NCBI GenBank assembly: GCA_014529385.2
Contig: CM043964.1
Location: forward strand, 109,519,587 to 109,583,586
Length of the DNA: 64,000 bases
Direction of reading: 5' to 3'
Source: Adiantum capillus-veneris
Lineage: Eukaryota > Streptophyta > Polypodiopsida > Polypodiales > Pteridaceae
Part shown: piece by piece, positions 1 to 11,243 of the stretch
How the letters are laid out: every line of letters begins with the position of its first letter
How positions within the stretch are numbered: position 1 is the first letter of the stretch
The notes under the pieces: generated by a model
What the model was told of the DNA's origin: nothing
What the model saw: the letters and a program-made list of their open reading frames with translations, nothing else
Databases searched by the model: none
Translations under genes and position numbers: made by a program

Positions 1-551
1 TCAACTCATTTGGAAGGTATGCTTGAAAGCAATGCTAAATGAGAATATCTATTATGAATTCTTATTATATATGTTTTATTGTATCCTTGGCAAATGATAG
101 GAAGAGTTCGATGCTATGTACAATAATAAAACTGAAGGGCTGCCATCAAAAGGGAGTTTCGACTACGACTTGGCACCTGACGCATACAAGCAAAGTATCA
201 TTTTTGCGCTATCTTAAACAGAGCAGTATTTCACGCGCAAAGGGCTTGAGATAGCAACCATTGCAAATCCAAAAAATGGAAACGACTTTTTTCAAAAATG
301 TATATCATTTACAGGCTGGGGCGAGAAGACCACCAAAATGACACCCTCTAAAGTGGTAGAGGTTGCCGGTGCACGCATTAGCCCAAAAGAGTAAGTAAAT
401 GTCATTTAAGTCTTTTGATATCTTTCTCTTTTGATTATGTCCAATGAAAAAGAAGACTCCCCTTTCCTTTGCTAGGAAGTGTCGCTTAATTGACTTGCTT
501 CAAGGTAGTGATGCAACCTTGAAAGAGAATGGCATAGTAGTGCTTGTCTAG
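1..551 (+). pseudogene. Unrecognised multi-exon gene, copy 1 (3' part, decayed)
   Basis: I do not recognise this family. Seen: an exon end at 16 (frame ...QLIWK, donor gtatgc), an exon at about 101-390 (acceptor gatag, donor GTAAGTA) and an exon from 476 (acceptor gctag). The 101-390 exon reads EEFDAMYNNK ... RKGLEIATIANPKNG ... GWGEKTTKMTP ... RISPKE, and the split codon joins it in phase to EKCRLIDLLQGSD at 476. A paralogue near 61400-61961 has the same exon boundaries, phases and motifs (GLEI..IAN.KNG, GWGEK, RISP.E, EKCRLID). An in-frame TAA at 215-217 and a TAG at 549-551 indicate decay, unless the latter is the natural stop. The 5' part lies outside the window. Retained introns rule out a processed copy and suggest DNA-level duplication. 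No domain is named. Confidence 0.6.
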
Positions 552-589
552 GGCCGGCTCAGCGTCTACCTTCCGATTTAGGCTCGACA

Positions 590-985
590 TTGATGTTTCA
601 TAGGAGTGACAGATTTCATGTAACTAAGCATCCGAAGCATGTGATAGAGCAGATTCATCTGTTGGAGCCACCTTTGCCGACACCACTCAACAGTCAGAGG
701 GGGACAATAGCAGCTCCACATACTACTTTCACGGCCCCAGTGTTGGCATGGTGTGCAATTGGACCTTCCACTAGTGCATTCAGTGCCTCCACATCTGAGG
801 CCCCGCCCGGAGTTGATCCGTTGCCTCTTTCACTACCTACAGGCCTCCCCACATATGGTTCGTACCCTCTGCCATTTAGAGGAGTTCCCCCACCATTTGG
901 TGCACTGCCCCCGTCGGCACAACCTTTGTTTCCTCCCGGAGCATATGCCCCCCCACCATCCTTCTTTCATCCACCTCACCCATGA
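590..985 (+). CDS. Proline-rich reading frame of unknown function
   Basis: An open frame just downstream of copy 1 of the unrecognised gene. The first ATG in frame is at 593. The N-terminal third is basic and unremarkable (DRFHVTKHPKHVIEQ). The C-terminal half is rich in Pro, Gly, Ser and Tyr, with motifs such as GLPTYGSYPLPF, GVPPPFGALPPS and GAYAPPPSFFHPPHP before the stop. The composition looks selected rather than random, because the other two frames are broken by stops. It could be the last exon of the preceding gene, since plant transposase-like proteins often end in low-complexity tails. The frame does not connect directly with the 476 exon, so an intron or frameshift would be needed. 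A chance open frame is possible. Confidence 0.35.
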   Translation: MMFHRSDRFHVTKHPKHVIEQIHLLEPPLPTPLNSQRGTIAAPHTTFTAPVLAWCAIGPSTSAFSASTSEAPPGVDPLPLSLPTGLPTYGSYPLPFRGVPPPFGALPPSAQPLFPPGAYAPPPSFFHPPHP

Positions 986-1175
986 TGTATCCCCCCCCCC
1001 CTCCCCATATGTATTTACTTTTGATGCAATGGAACACACATTATATATACACACATACATACATATGTCATATACATACAAAATATGTGTGTGTATGGTG
1101 CATGCATGCACGTCTGCGCACACCCATGACACCTTAGCACCCATATTTAGGCTTCTAATGACACCTTGCCACTAG

Positions 1176-2182
1176 ATATTGGATTTCACATTGAAAGATT
1201 ACTCCAAAATGATGCCCAAAATGGGATTCAAATTTAAGACCAAAATTTAGTATTTCTCCATGAGTGGGCATGGGTAGAGTGCGCATCACCTCATTTGTAC
1301 CCTATCGTCTGCAAAAAACCTGATGTGGTGTCGTGTAGCTCGGAAACGAAGAATGCTTGGGCTAACTCTGCCATTTTGGTAGATTTATACTTGTGAAGGC
1401 TTCATTGAAAGAACCCTTACAAAATAGTTGATCGTAGAATTACCGCAACCCTTCTCTATATGCAAATGCGCTCTTACATTGGTATTCATGCCAAGTACAT
1501 TGATACATGCATACACACCACAATATGTATGCACACAAGCTCTAGAATTATGTCATGTGTTTAATAACCAAGCAAATAGGTTCTGCTCTAAACACTCCCT
1601 AAAAGAGTTGATTTTTCAGCCTAATTTGAAATGACTAAGCTTGCCTCAATTTTTTGTATTCGACTAAAATGATAAATCGCTTGCAACTCTTTCTTCTTAT
1701 TTTGCAAAGCGAGAGTGCATGTGCATATCATTTTTTGCAAAAATTAGAGACATTATATTTATGTCAGAAGAATGCTGCTCCGATTGCAAGGCTATTCCAT
1801 GAGCTTGTAAGGATTTTTACAACCAACCATTAGGTCTCCTCAATTTCAGAAAACTAAAAATTCTTTCAAAACATATTAAGTGCATAAGTGAAGGATGAGT
1901 TTAGGAAATGAAAAGACAGATCAAGGTGGAAAGTCAAAAGACATTTTCTATCCATATAAATAGGTTTTTGCTTGATGAAAACAAATTACTAAATGACTTG
2001 TTTTGGAACTTTGGTTAGCACAAAAAGGCCAAGCCAATGGCCTGCCAAACCAAAAAACAGGTGCAATTTTTGGACGAGCAATTTTTGGCAAGTGCTTTTT
2101 AAGAATCGGGCGAGCGGATTTTCAAAAGATTCTTTATCTACCTCTCTCTCTCTTTATCTTTTGGTTCCTCTTTATCTTTTGG

Positions 2183-2186
<4 letters not shown>
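1176..2186. other. Gene-free stretch
   Basis: I see no supported gene. The stretch is AT-rich with short TATA/CA-rich patches near 1040-1110. The tail (about 2066-2150, with attttTGGCaAGtGCTTTTT and aaaAGATTCTTT followed by CT repeats) resembles the sequence at 55395-55480, which also runs into a (CT)n tract. Both may be copies of one unnamed repeat. Confidence 0.4.

Positions 2187-2219
<33 letters not shown>
2187..2219. repeat. (CT)n microsatellite
   Basis: A near-perfect CT dinucleotide run preceded by two copies of a 17-bp ctttatcttttggttcc unit at about 2151-2184. It generates spurious Leu/Ser reading frames. Confidence 0.95.
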
Positions 2220-2222
<3 letters not shown>

Positions 2223-2475
2223 CAACTAAAATGTAACATTGAAGATTGCACATTCAGTGCCAACTTACATTCAAACAAAAACATGATTTACCACCATGGA
2301 TGCCTTCAATACACTATTGATAAGACAAAGAGAAGCTCCTTACACACAATTATGGTCTATTTGATATAGCAAACCCCATACCACATAGGGATACACATTT
2401 ATTTAGGTATGCATGCCTAAAGGAATGGCTTGGGAATGGACAAAGAAGAAAGGAGCATTCCTATTGTAAGAGAAC

Positions 2476-2673
2476 AAGTAAAAGGGTCACAATGGTTTTC
2501 TAAAACAATAAGAATATGATAAAATCATTAGGCTGAGTTTAACTAGAATTATATAAGGTAAAACATTGTTCAAAAAGTAAAAGGGTCACAATGGTTTTCC
2601 AAAACAATAAGAATATGATAAAATCATTAGGCTGAGTTTAACTAGAATTATATAAGGTAAAACATTGTTCAAA
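2476..2673. repeat. 99-bp tandem duplication
   Basis: Two adjacent, almost identical 99-bp units (2476-2574 and 2575-2673), each beginning aagtaaaagggtcacaatgg and ending cattgttcaaa. I saw about one mismatch, so the duplication is recent. No reading frame spans it. Confidence 0.9.
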
Positions 2674-3173
2674 AAGATCTTTTCTATTAAGGGACTGAAT
2701 TTCCTCCTTGCAAAGAAGAAAACTGAAAATAATAGTCGAATTTTTGAATTTGCAAGAATTTTGAACTAATTTCTCACATATTTCACCAATTTTTCTTCCC
2801 TTTACCCCCTTCTCATTTTGGATGCTTAGTACTTACATGTTTAGCTGAGAGTCATGTTAATCGTTGCGGGGTGGCTCCCGTGTCAACCGATGTATCCAAG
2901 GTTGATGGGGAAGCATGACTTGAATTTGCAGTTTCTTGGTTTTGTTAATCAATCACCATTGTGAGTTTTACACAAAAAAACCAACAAAAATTGAAGCCCA
3001 ATGATAGGCATCAAATTTAAGGCACGCAAGTCAATTCCGTCTCATTCTCCTCTACACTTGTAAACATCACAATATATACATAATAATTATTTGTATTTTC
3101 GGCCTGCTAAAGACCTTAGTATTCATAAGGGTGAAGGTCGTTCAAATTTGTTGCTTGACACGTGTCCCTTTAA

Positions 3174-3266
3174 AAATTGAAGAGAAAGAAAGCATTTCCT
3201 TTTAAATGATATTTTCAAAAAAATTGAAGAGAAAGAAAGCATTTCCTTTTAAATGATATTTTCAAA
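3174..3266. repeat. 47-bp tandem duplication
   Basis: Two adjacent copies (3174-3220 and 3221-3266) of a unit starting aaattgaagagaaagaaagc and ending in tgatattttcaaa. They are essentially identical by eye. Confidence 0.9.
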
Positions 3267-3559
3267 GATGGTTTCATTTTATTTTTTTGGCATGCTGAAA
3301 AGGACTAAAGAACAAAGGATTAAAGAGTGTGCATAGGAGTTGGATCCATATATGATGTGAAGTATTGATTCAAATTATTTTATATATACTCTCACTTGTA
3401 AAGAGTCCTTTCTTTTAAAGACTTTACCAAGATTCATTTTATTAAATTATGAAATTGTTTTATTATTTTTTATGCTTATTAAATCTATTTTTTTAATGAC
3501 AACATTAATATATTCTTTTGTTTTAGTTTTTAATGTGTGTTTTTATTTAATTACTTTTA

Positions 3560-4145
3560 TTTTAATTTTTTCATTGTATTTTGTATTCAAATAATAATGT
3601 GTAATGTGCACCTTTCACCTTATTAATTAAGTGGAGCTTTTTCTAATATATAAATCATTCGAGATTATGGTTGGGTTCACGAGAGTCGATGAAAGACATT
3701 CCAAAAGGAATTGTGCTTTCGCCATGGAGTCTGCCCATTGGCACAAAAGAAAATTATACTTCTTTGGACCCACAAAAAAATTAGCAAGTCTTCCCTCCCT
3801 CGGAAGAGCAGTTCTATCGTCCACTTTTCAATACGGAATGTGGAGCGGTGGGATTAAATTGAATCCAGCAACAACAGCACTACCACTACACTATAGCTCA
3901 TTGGACGTCAAAATTGTACGTAATAAATTTTATAGAGCTACTTACCTCCATCCTTTGTGAATGAAGAGAGGTGGAAGAAAGAGTACGAGGTTTTTACCGC
4001 CAACTATTGTAAATTTAGCTTGTGTATGTATAATAATGAATAATATAATATATATTTTTATTTTTATTTTTATTTTCATTTTATTTTGTTTTTAAAATAA
4101 TGTGCAATGTACATCTTTCACCTCATTATTTAAATTGGGCCCATT
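3560..4145. repeat. Pair of diverged AT-rich repeats flanking a 0.45-kb spacer
   Basis: The segment ending near 3640 (aataatgtgtaatgtgcacctttcacctt) recurs near 4097-4135 (aataatgtgcaatgtacatctttcacctc), each preceded by a long T-rich run. The spacer holds a plus-strand frame (3631-3960) with no recognisable domain, which I do not call a gene. The pair may be a diverged duplication or the remains of an AT-rich non-autonomous element. Confidence 0.45.
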
Positions 4146-4149
4146 TGTG

Positions 4150-4153
<4 letters not shown>

Positions 4154-4207
<54 letters not shown>

Positions 4208-4282
4208 TAGATAATGGGGGAGGGAATTCCGATTCCCCCTGCCACGTGGTTGAAGCTGCTGCGTTCGACGCCTTCGGACTGT

Positions 4283-4317
<35 letters not shown>
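4154..4317. repeat. (TA)n and (GA)n microsatellites
   Basis: (TA)n at about 4154-4204 and (GA)n at about 4283-4317, separated by about 80 bp of unique sequence. Confidence 0.95.
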
Positions 4318-4321
<4 letters not shown>

Positions 4322-4408
4322 CGACTCATAAAGGCCTACTCTCATTGCTATTCAAGTCACGGAGGCAGTCGTACTATAGAGAGAGATTTGAATTATGATG
4401 CCTGTAGA

Positions 4409-4776
4409 GCTGCTAGCCTCAGCACTAAAGGGCACGGGGCATTAAAGGAAGCTCAAGAGGTGGGATCTACGGCTGAGAAGCTCGGGCACAAAAGCAGAGG
4501 CGCGTAGGGCCGTAAGATGCACAGAAGTAAACTAAGACGCCGAAAAGTAAACTTGGACATGGGCACACCCTGTTGACGTTTATTTATCATGCATTTGTTG
4601 CCCACTGTGGTCAATGTATGCGCATAGGGGGGTTGGACAAGTCATGCAACACCCCATGCCTCATTTTTTTAGCCCTCAAATCTCCTTGAGATTCGTGCCC
4701 GGGCTTCTCAACCGTCGATCCCACCTCTTGAGCTTTCATTTAATGCCCGTGCCCTTTAGTGCTGAGGAGCTGCTAG
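4409..4776. repeat. Inverted repeat, arms of about 85 bp, spacer of about 200 bp
   Basis: The left arm at 4409-4492 (gctgctagcctcagcactaaagg ... ctcgggcacaaa) matches the reverse complement of 4691-4776 (ttcgtgcccgggcttctcaa ... gctgctagc) with only scattered mismatches. The shared core is the reverse-complement pair ctcaagaggtgggat / atcccacctcttgag. The arrangement would form a long hairpin in RNA. It could be a foldback or MITE-type element, or a chance inverted duplication. No transposase is nearby. Confidence 0.8.
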
Positions 4777-4882
4777 CGAGTGAGCTCAGTATGCAGAGTC
4801 CCTACCATAGTACCATGGCTTTGTTTTTTATGTGCAAGAGCCCCCTCCATAACTTGACTAACGTGCGCGGGCCAGTTTGTAA

Positions 4883-4903
4883 CCACTCCCAAGGCTAGCC
4901 GTT

Positions 4904-4934
<31 letters not shown>

Positions 4935-5259
4935 CTGTGTGGAGGAAGGTGCACTGTGCAGAAGAAGCTGAGGGAGTCGCCATGGTTTCAAGCAGCAGTT
5001 ACCTCCAGCTTCGAAGAGTGCATGACCATGTACCACCACACATGTTGCAGGATGTCATGCCCCAGTTTGAGGAGTTTCCTGCTGCACCGAAATCTGCTAA
5101 AGGGATTTGCCCATCGTGAGATGCATCCCACTCTGAGGGAGGCGTATGCAGATCATGAGAGACCGACAGCGACTCCTAACGCCGCTTCCGCCTGCTGGCT
5201 CCGGAGTCCGTGACCTTCAGAACCGTAGGTCATAAAATATAGACTCCCAAGGCTAGCCG

Positions 5260-5344
<85 letters not shown>

Positions 5345-5450
5345 CTGTGTCGAGGCAGGTGCAGAAGAAGCTGAGGGAGTCGCCGTGGTTTCAAGTAGCG
5401 GTTGGCTCCAGCTTCGAAGAGTGCATCGCCATATCCCACCACACATGCGG
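4883..5450 (+). repeat. Direct duplication, about 165-bp arms with internal microsatellites
   Basis: The module tcccaaggctagccgtta + microsatellite + gaagaagctgagggagtcgcc + ggtttcaag + ctccagcttcgaagagtgca + accacacatg occurs at 4886-5050 and again at 5245-5448. In copy 1 the microsatellite is (GA)14 (4904-4931). In copy 2 it is (TA)25(GA)16 (5261-5342). One frame in both copies reads KKLRESPWFQ ... SSFEEC ... HHTC, but substitutions are not clearly skewed to silent sites and neither copy forms a long frame, so coding status is unproven. Confidence 0.8.
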
Positions 5451-5457
5451 AGGGTCT

Positions 5458-5498
<41 letters not shown>
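5261..5498. repeat. Compound (TA)n(GA)n and (CT)n microsatellites
   Basis: TA run 5261-5310 abutting a GA run to about 5342, then a CT run at about 5462-5498. Confidence 0.95.
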
Positions 5499-5501
<3 letters not shown>

Positions 5502-7189
5502 AGGTGGTTGCAGGAGTGGAGCTCGCAACGGAGTTGAACTCGCCATGATGAGAACAGGGGGAGGGTTGATCCCTTTGGAAAAAGGTTAAGCCAAGGGCAT
5601 ATGAAAAGATTTTATTTTCAAGCCACGGCCCCCGCCGAGGCTGAAAGGAGCGCCAGAGGGGGGGAGCATGGGCTACCAAGTGGAGGAATCTCTGGAAGCA
5701 ACCAGCTCGCCATAAAAGAGGAAGGAGGAGCCAGCTGTTGCAGAACCTGCAAAAGGAGAGAGGGAGAGTCTACGAGCTGAAGGGGGTGTCCAAGCTAGGA
5801 CATGGACGACGTTGTCTGAGGCTCACGTGGAAAAGGGCAAGGGGGGCGCTGAACCAGATCACCAGGCAGGGGGAGATGTACCCAACATGGTGATCTCAGG
5901 CTGCATTAATCAAAGGTGAGGAGCAGGGCGTGAGCAGGTAATTATGGAACAAACCAAGGGGCCACCTTTAGCCAGAGAGGAGGGCGGCCCATAAGGTGGT
6001 CAATAAGCAAGGACTCAAGAGCGAGCCACATGGCTGATGGGCAGCTGGACAATGCTTAGATAGAGCTAATAAAGGGAGCTCTTTAGAGGGAGAGGTTGCC
6101 ATGCGAAGGAAGCTGGGGGAGGGACGTCGCCAGTTGAAGAGGAGAGCAATGCTTAGTACATAAAGGAGCCAAGCTATAGAGCGAGACTGGCATGGGAAGG
6201 CACAGGGCTTCGTCAACAAGGTGGGACTCAAGAGGCAGCCAACTCAAGCGAGCGCTGCAGGGGAAGGGGAGCGGAGCTCAGATCAAGCGGCCAATTTCGG
6301 AGCCAGGGGGGGACTCAGAGGGTGTTAGAGAGGGGTGTATCATCAGGTCGACAAGGCCATGATCTGAAATTCAGCCAGCCTGGGCGGAGCTAAGAAGTAG
6401 AGATATGAGCCGAGGGCATCCAATTCGAAGGGGACCCCAGGGAGCTCTTGCATGTGGACTCTGGAGGAAGGGCCGAGCTAGATAGCAAGGCCTAAGGAAA
6501 GGCGTCTAGGATTTGCAAAGGCAAAAAATCTTTGGGCATATTGGGTAGATAAAATCATGAGAGAAAAAGGGTAGCTCAATCCACGATGAAAGTTTTAGAT
6601 GATGATGTGCTGTGCTTGACAGTCGATCCACGATGAAAGTTTTAGCAAATGATGTGCCGTGCTTGACAGTCGACGGGCCGGAGGCTGATGGTTATTCACA
6701 GAGAGATTGGGAGACCTCAGAAGCAGCAAAGGGAGAGCTTCCTAGGTGAGGGTACACATTGGCGGCACCTTCAGTATAGAGAGGGAGAAAGCTGGGCGTG
6801 ATCAGATGTTATTATCACACACAATACATAGTAATCAAATCCAAGAGTCAAACAGGACCTTAAAAATGCTATTTGAACGCCTTCATTACCACACAAAGTA
6901 GAATATATACAACACAAAATATGTACATTGTATTAACAAGCAATTCTATTTGGTAAGACCTTAGAATTGCATGGAATGGTCTCAAGCTTGATGCAAACAT
7001 TATATCTTTGCATACTTCTTTTTTGGAACATTCGTAGCATGATGGGGATGTGTAATAGGTTGATGTCGGGTGTGATTGCAATGCAATGGACACACCATTT
7101 AGCCAAACTGTTTTTGTCGCCTCAATCGCACACATTGGGGTCGACATCTGAAGTGGTTCCTCATGAGGATTAGCACTCTAAAAGCCCTC
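5499..7189. other. Gene-free stretch with a small tandem duplication
   Basis: No gene supported. 5600-6800 is relatively GC- and purine-rich (many gagg/gagc words) without a long conserved frame. A 47-bp tandem duplication lies at about 6579-6672 (atccacgatgaaagttttag ... gtgcttgacagtcg, twice, with a few mismatches). Confidence 0.5.
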
Positions 7190-7214
7190 TCTCTCTCTCT
7201 CTAGCTCTCTTTAG

Positions 7215-7359
7215 CAAATAAGAAAATTTCAGGAGTAGCTTGAAGGTTTGTGCACAACTAGAGAGAGAGAGAGAGAGAGAGAGTAGATTATTGAAGAAAG
7301 TTTATTGACCTAGCAAAGAAGAAAATTTAAAGAGTAGCTTGAAGGTTTGTCCCCAGCTC

Positions 7360-7412
<53 letters not shown>

Positions 7413-7680
7413 ATAGCAAAGGATAAAAATTTAGGAGTAGCTTGAAGGTTTGTGCATAGCTGAATATCGAGAGGGAGAGAAAGATTTGATGATTGTGTGA
7501 TTTTATGCGCTATTGAGAGAGAGAGAGAGGGGGGGGGGGGGGGGGGGGATGAGAGAGACAAAGTGCATAGCTGAATATCGAGAGGGAGAGAAAGATTTGA
7601 TGATTGTGTGATTTTATGCGCTATTGAGAGAGAGAGAGAGAGAGAGAGAGAAGGGGGGGGGGGGGGGATGAGAGAGACAA
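7215..7680. repeat. Modular minisatellite alternating with (GA)n
   Basis: The module aaaattt..ggagtagcttgaaggtttgt occurs three times (near 7220, 7325 and 7425), each followed by a (GA)n tract (7261-7283, 7363-7411, then within the next unit). A second unit of 111 bp starts at 7452 and 7563 (gtgcatagctgaatatcgag ... gattttatgcgctattgaga), each ending in (GA)n followed by a run of 15-20 G. The modules share their flanks, so whole modules including the microsatellite were duplicated. Confidence 0.85.
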
Positions 7681-7924
7681 AGTATTTATGTAGATGGTGA
7701 TGTCAAGAGAGAATTAGCGCTAGCAACAACACTCACCTACTACAGTAGGCTAGCACCAAATAGAGATAGGGGTAGTGTAGAGGTTACAAGAAGGGATGCA
7801 GACTCGACTCACGTGGAGCTGCAAAAAGGAGTTGTTGCAAGGGTTGCCATGCTTAGAAAAGGGCAAGGGGATGGAGAAAAGGGAGAGAAAGAAACAGTTA
7901 TAGGGTCTTTCTCCCAAGGGCTCA

Positions 7925-7928
<4 letters not shown>

Positions 7929-8006
<78 letters not shown>
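7929..8006. repeat. Compound (GT)n(GA)n microsatellite
   Basis: GT run at about 7929-7966 running directly into a GA run to about 8006. Confidence 0.95.
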
Positions 8007-8407
8007 CAATAAGTATGGCAAGTACGTGGATACACAAGGGTATAGGGGTTCAAAGCCTCAATCATGGAGTAATATAAACAAGCACAAGGTTGGGCATTGG
8101 GCAACTACGTAGCATAGAAAGGGGATTTGAACCGGGAGGAGGCAAAAGTAAAGGTGTACGAGTGAGTAGCAGTGTTTGGGAAAAAATCATTTTCACAACC
8201 AAACATGAGCGAAATTTTACTATTTTTACAATATTTTTCTCAAAATGTAAGCGGGGTTTTTCCTTTTCCTCTTCCTTTTAGAAAGCATTTTCAAATTTCA
8301 AAGCAACGCAATTTTAAGACACATTTTTCTCGAATACTGATGAGCAGCCTTTGGCAACCAAGCAAAGCCGTAGGCTTCGTGCAACTGAGGGGCTGATTGA
8401 GGAACAG

Positions 8408-8453
<46 letters not shown>

Positions 8454-9220
8454 GGGGATGCTAAGTAAGAGCAAGGGGTTTAAAGGTAAGAGGGGCCATG
8501 CCGCCGCCGAAGTATCATTTTATATTAAAACACAATAAAAAAATTTAAGTGATTGTAGACACTTATTTAAACTTACTTTTCAAAAATCTCATTCCTCCCT
8601 TAACTTAGCAGACCTTCGTGCCTCTTCCTTCACCTTATTTTCTTTTCACCAGAAAATGCACACATAAAAGAAAAAGAAATTGGTTTACACCTCCTATCCA
8701 ATCGAGATTGGAGCCGGCTCCCAATCGAGATTCGAGCTGACTCCCTCCTACCTATAAAAGAAGGTTTCCGAGGTTGTACTAATCCACATATGAATTGAAC
8801 TAACCCACACCCACTCTTGAATTGACAAGCTCTAGCCACATAACTTGATAGGGGGCAAGACCAACCTAAGAGTTTGTGTGTATAAAACAAACTTAAATTT
8901 TGAAATGGGGGTCCCTACTATAACCTCCTATCTTATATTAAAAAAAGGGAAATTTACCTATAATCTGAGTGCTACAAATCTAGGGAGGAAAACGAATTTT
9001 TGTAGCTGTGCTCTAAAAGTCTGGCTTTCTACTCGCCACGAGACTACGCTTCCTATGTCCTCTGTGGGGCACGCGCAGAAGTCTTATAATGTGGTGTACA
9101 TGGGACTGGACGAAACTGAGCCTCCTCTTTAGGAATATTGTGTTGTGGGAAAAAAAATTGTGCGATATTGCACAAAATCTACCTCCTTTTGGGAGGCTTA
9201 ATAAGTAAACTGCCCCACCG
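8007..9220. other. Gene-free stretch with (GA)n at 8410-8450
   Basis: No supported gene. One (GA)n run at about 8410-8450. A 19-bp imperfect direct repeat (caatcgagatt) lies near 8700-8735. On the minus strand, the A-run at 9150-9157 is a T8 tract about 65 nt past the tRNA gene and is the nearest strong RNA polymerase III stop. Confidence 0.4.
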
Positions 9221-9293
9221 TGGAGATGCGGGGTATCGATCCCCGTACCTCTCGCATGCTAAGCGAGCGCTCTACCATCTGAGCTACATCCCC
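9221..9293 (-). tRNA. tRNA-Ala (anticodon AGC)
   Basis: Read on the minus strand, 73 nt fold into a canonical cloverleaf. The acceptor stem pairs GGGGATG with CATCTCC and contains the G3:U70 wobble pair that specifies alanine. The D arm contains the A box TAGCTCAGATGGTAG. The anticodon stem CTCGC/GCGAG encloses loop TTAGCAT, giving anticodon AGC (plus coordinates 9258-9260). The T arm CGGGG/CCCCG contains a B-box-like GGATCGATACC, and the discriminator base is A. No CCA is encoded, as expected for a nuclear gene, and there is no intron. A close match to nuclear plant tRNA-Ala is expected from family knowledge. It lies about 2.5 kb beyond the 3' end of the transporter gene on the same strand and is presumably transcribed independently by polymerase III. 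Confidence 0.97.
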
Positions 9294-11243
9294 AGCTTTG
9301 AAATCTTCACTGGCAAAACAACAAATATTTATTTTTGTTAAGAACTTGAACCGTTGCAACACGGCCTATATAGCCGTGGCTAGCGACAACCTTTTCTTGA
9401 AGCTATCGGAAAGCCCAAGCTCCATTGGTGAAGCATGTGTGTGTGTGTGTAGCAAAACGAAATGGAAAATCCTGGTTGTAAATCGGTGGACTCTTGATCT
9501 TCAAGGTCAAAATTTGGGCATTTTAGTTGTAAATCCTGGCACAGATACCCTCTTTAACTAGTTTGCCCTTTAACAAAACATGGCCAAGAAAATGAACTAT
9601 TGTTTTTTTAGCAATGTCCTGAAGGACACTAGAGGTCTTTTTTTGTGCTCAAGAAGGATCCAATAATATCATGCTTTAAAGCTCCATGATAACTTGCATC
9701 GTTGTCATCATGGGAGATGCATAAGCATGAGTCTAGCACTGAATGATGTTAGGCCTTGCCCACCGAGCATGATGCATGACTCGTATCTGGATCGGTCATC
9801 CGTAGACAGCCCCCTCAACATGCAAAAGGGGGAAAAAAAGGGCCCAAAATTGGCTGCACCGGTGGAACTATGAGAGACATTTGCGTACTTTGGCATCTTT
9901 TTAACACCAAATGGCTGGCTTCACAAAAAAAGCAAACATGGTTCAAGAGCAAAAACATTAACCTCATGCAAATAGGGATACCCAATTTTGAAAATTCATG
10001 GAAAGCCAAAATCTTGGTGGGATGCCTCACAAAGCCAGAGAATTATCCATGAGATTGCCAGTCTAGTAGCACACGCTATTGGCGAGAGAATTCATAAAGA
10101 CACGGTGCCTTTTGGGGACACTTTTGTACCTTCTTTTAGCATTCAAGCTTCAGATCACTTTGACAACCCAATCATATTGTGACAAGTGGCACTTCTCTCC
10201 TTGCTCATTTCTCCAAATCAATCTTAGACAATCAAGGGTAATGAGATTGCAGTCAGGATTGTTGGGGCAAGCTAGCCGCATGGGAAGATGTTGAGGAGGC
10301 AGGCAAAGCTCCATAGTATACGTGGACCAAGCGCTCCATGATGGCAATGACAATGGAGCGGTATATGTTATATCTTTTATATTAACATGAGAACCTCGGA
10401 TGCAACACGAGGAGCGCCCGAGCAGTTTAAATCGGTCTGCGTTCTAAGTCTGAGGTCCCTTTTAGATAAGCTTTGAGTTAAGCTCTTTCATGAGCTCTTG
10501 AGGAGTAAAGGAATCTGATTCCTATGATTTGAAATAAGGAATTATTAGTGGGAAGACCCAGATCATCTAAAATGGAAAAATCGATCCCAATCAAGAATTG
10601 AAGGATGAAAGAATTTTCGAAGATGGACGATGAAAGAGAGAGAGAATTGGAAGGTCAAAAGTTCTTACATTCGTTATCAAAAGTTCATCCTCCCTACAAA
10701 CTTTTCTAAAGATTCCTCAAACCTCAAGTCTTCAAGCATCTAGCTTATAAATGAAACTGTTAAGAGTAGAGCCAGGAATCAAGCTTATTAATGAATCTAT
10801 TAAAACACGTCTGTACGGTGGGTTTCATATCTTCCGTCTTTGCAAGTAAGAAATCTGCACAATCCTCTGAAATCTGAAACTGAAGATGAAGCTCCTCTTT
10901 GGTGAGCCATCTTCCTTCTTTGTGTGACGGATGTGTACATCCGTCACAGTCCAGGGTCGGGGGGCAGGGGATTGTGGCCATCCATCTACAGGCGGTTAAA
11001 AGCCGTAAATTCCTGCCTAAAGCCGCTCGATGAGTGACACATCAACAGATGGAACATGGTTTTTTTAAAGCCAATCATTGGCACACACATCAATGCCTGT
11101 AACATGGAAGGTCACTGTCAACCTCCCGTAAACTGCCTGCAGTCGTCGTCAACGTCCCGTGATCTGCTTGGGGTCACTTTCCTGCCCATAATGCTCCATG
11201 CACGTCCCCGTCTCTGGCCCCCCTCCCCTGGCTTGCAACGGCC
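9294..11243. other. Gene-free stretch downstream of the transporter gene
   Basis: No supported protein gene. A (GT)6 run lies near 9437-9450. A perfect palindrome TGTGACGGATGT-gt-ACATCCGTCACA spans 10923-10948. Short open frames lack recognisable motifs. Confidence 0.4.

Noticed and set aside
3631-3960. 109-codon plus-strand frame between two AT-rich repeats
   Set aside because: No family signature and no paralogue in the window. The frame may be chance.
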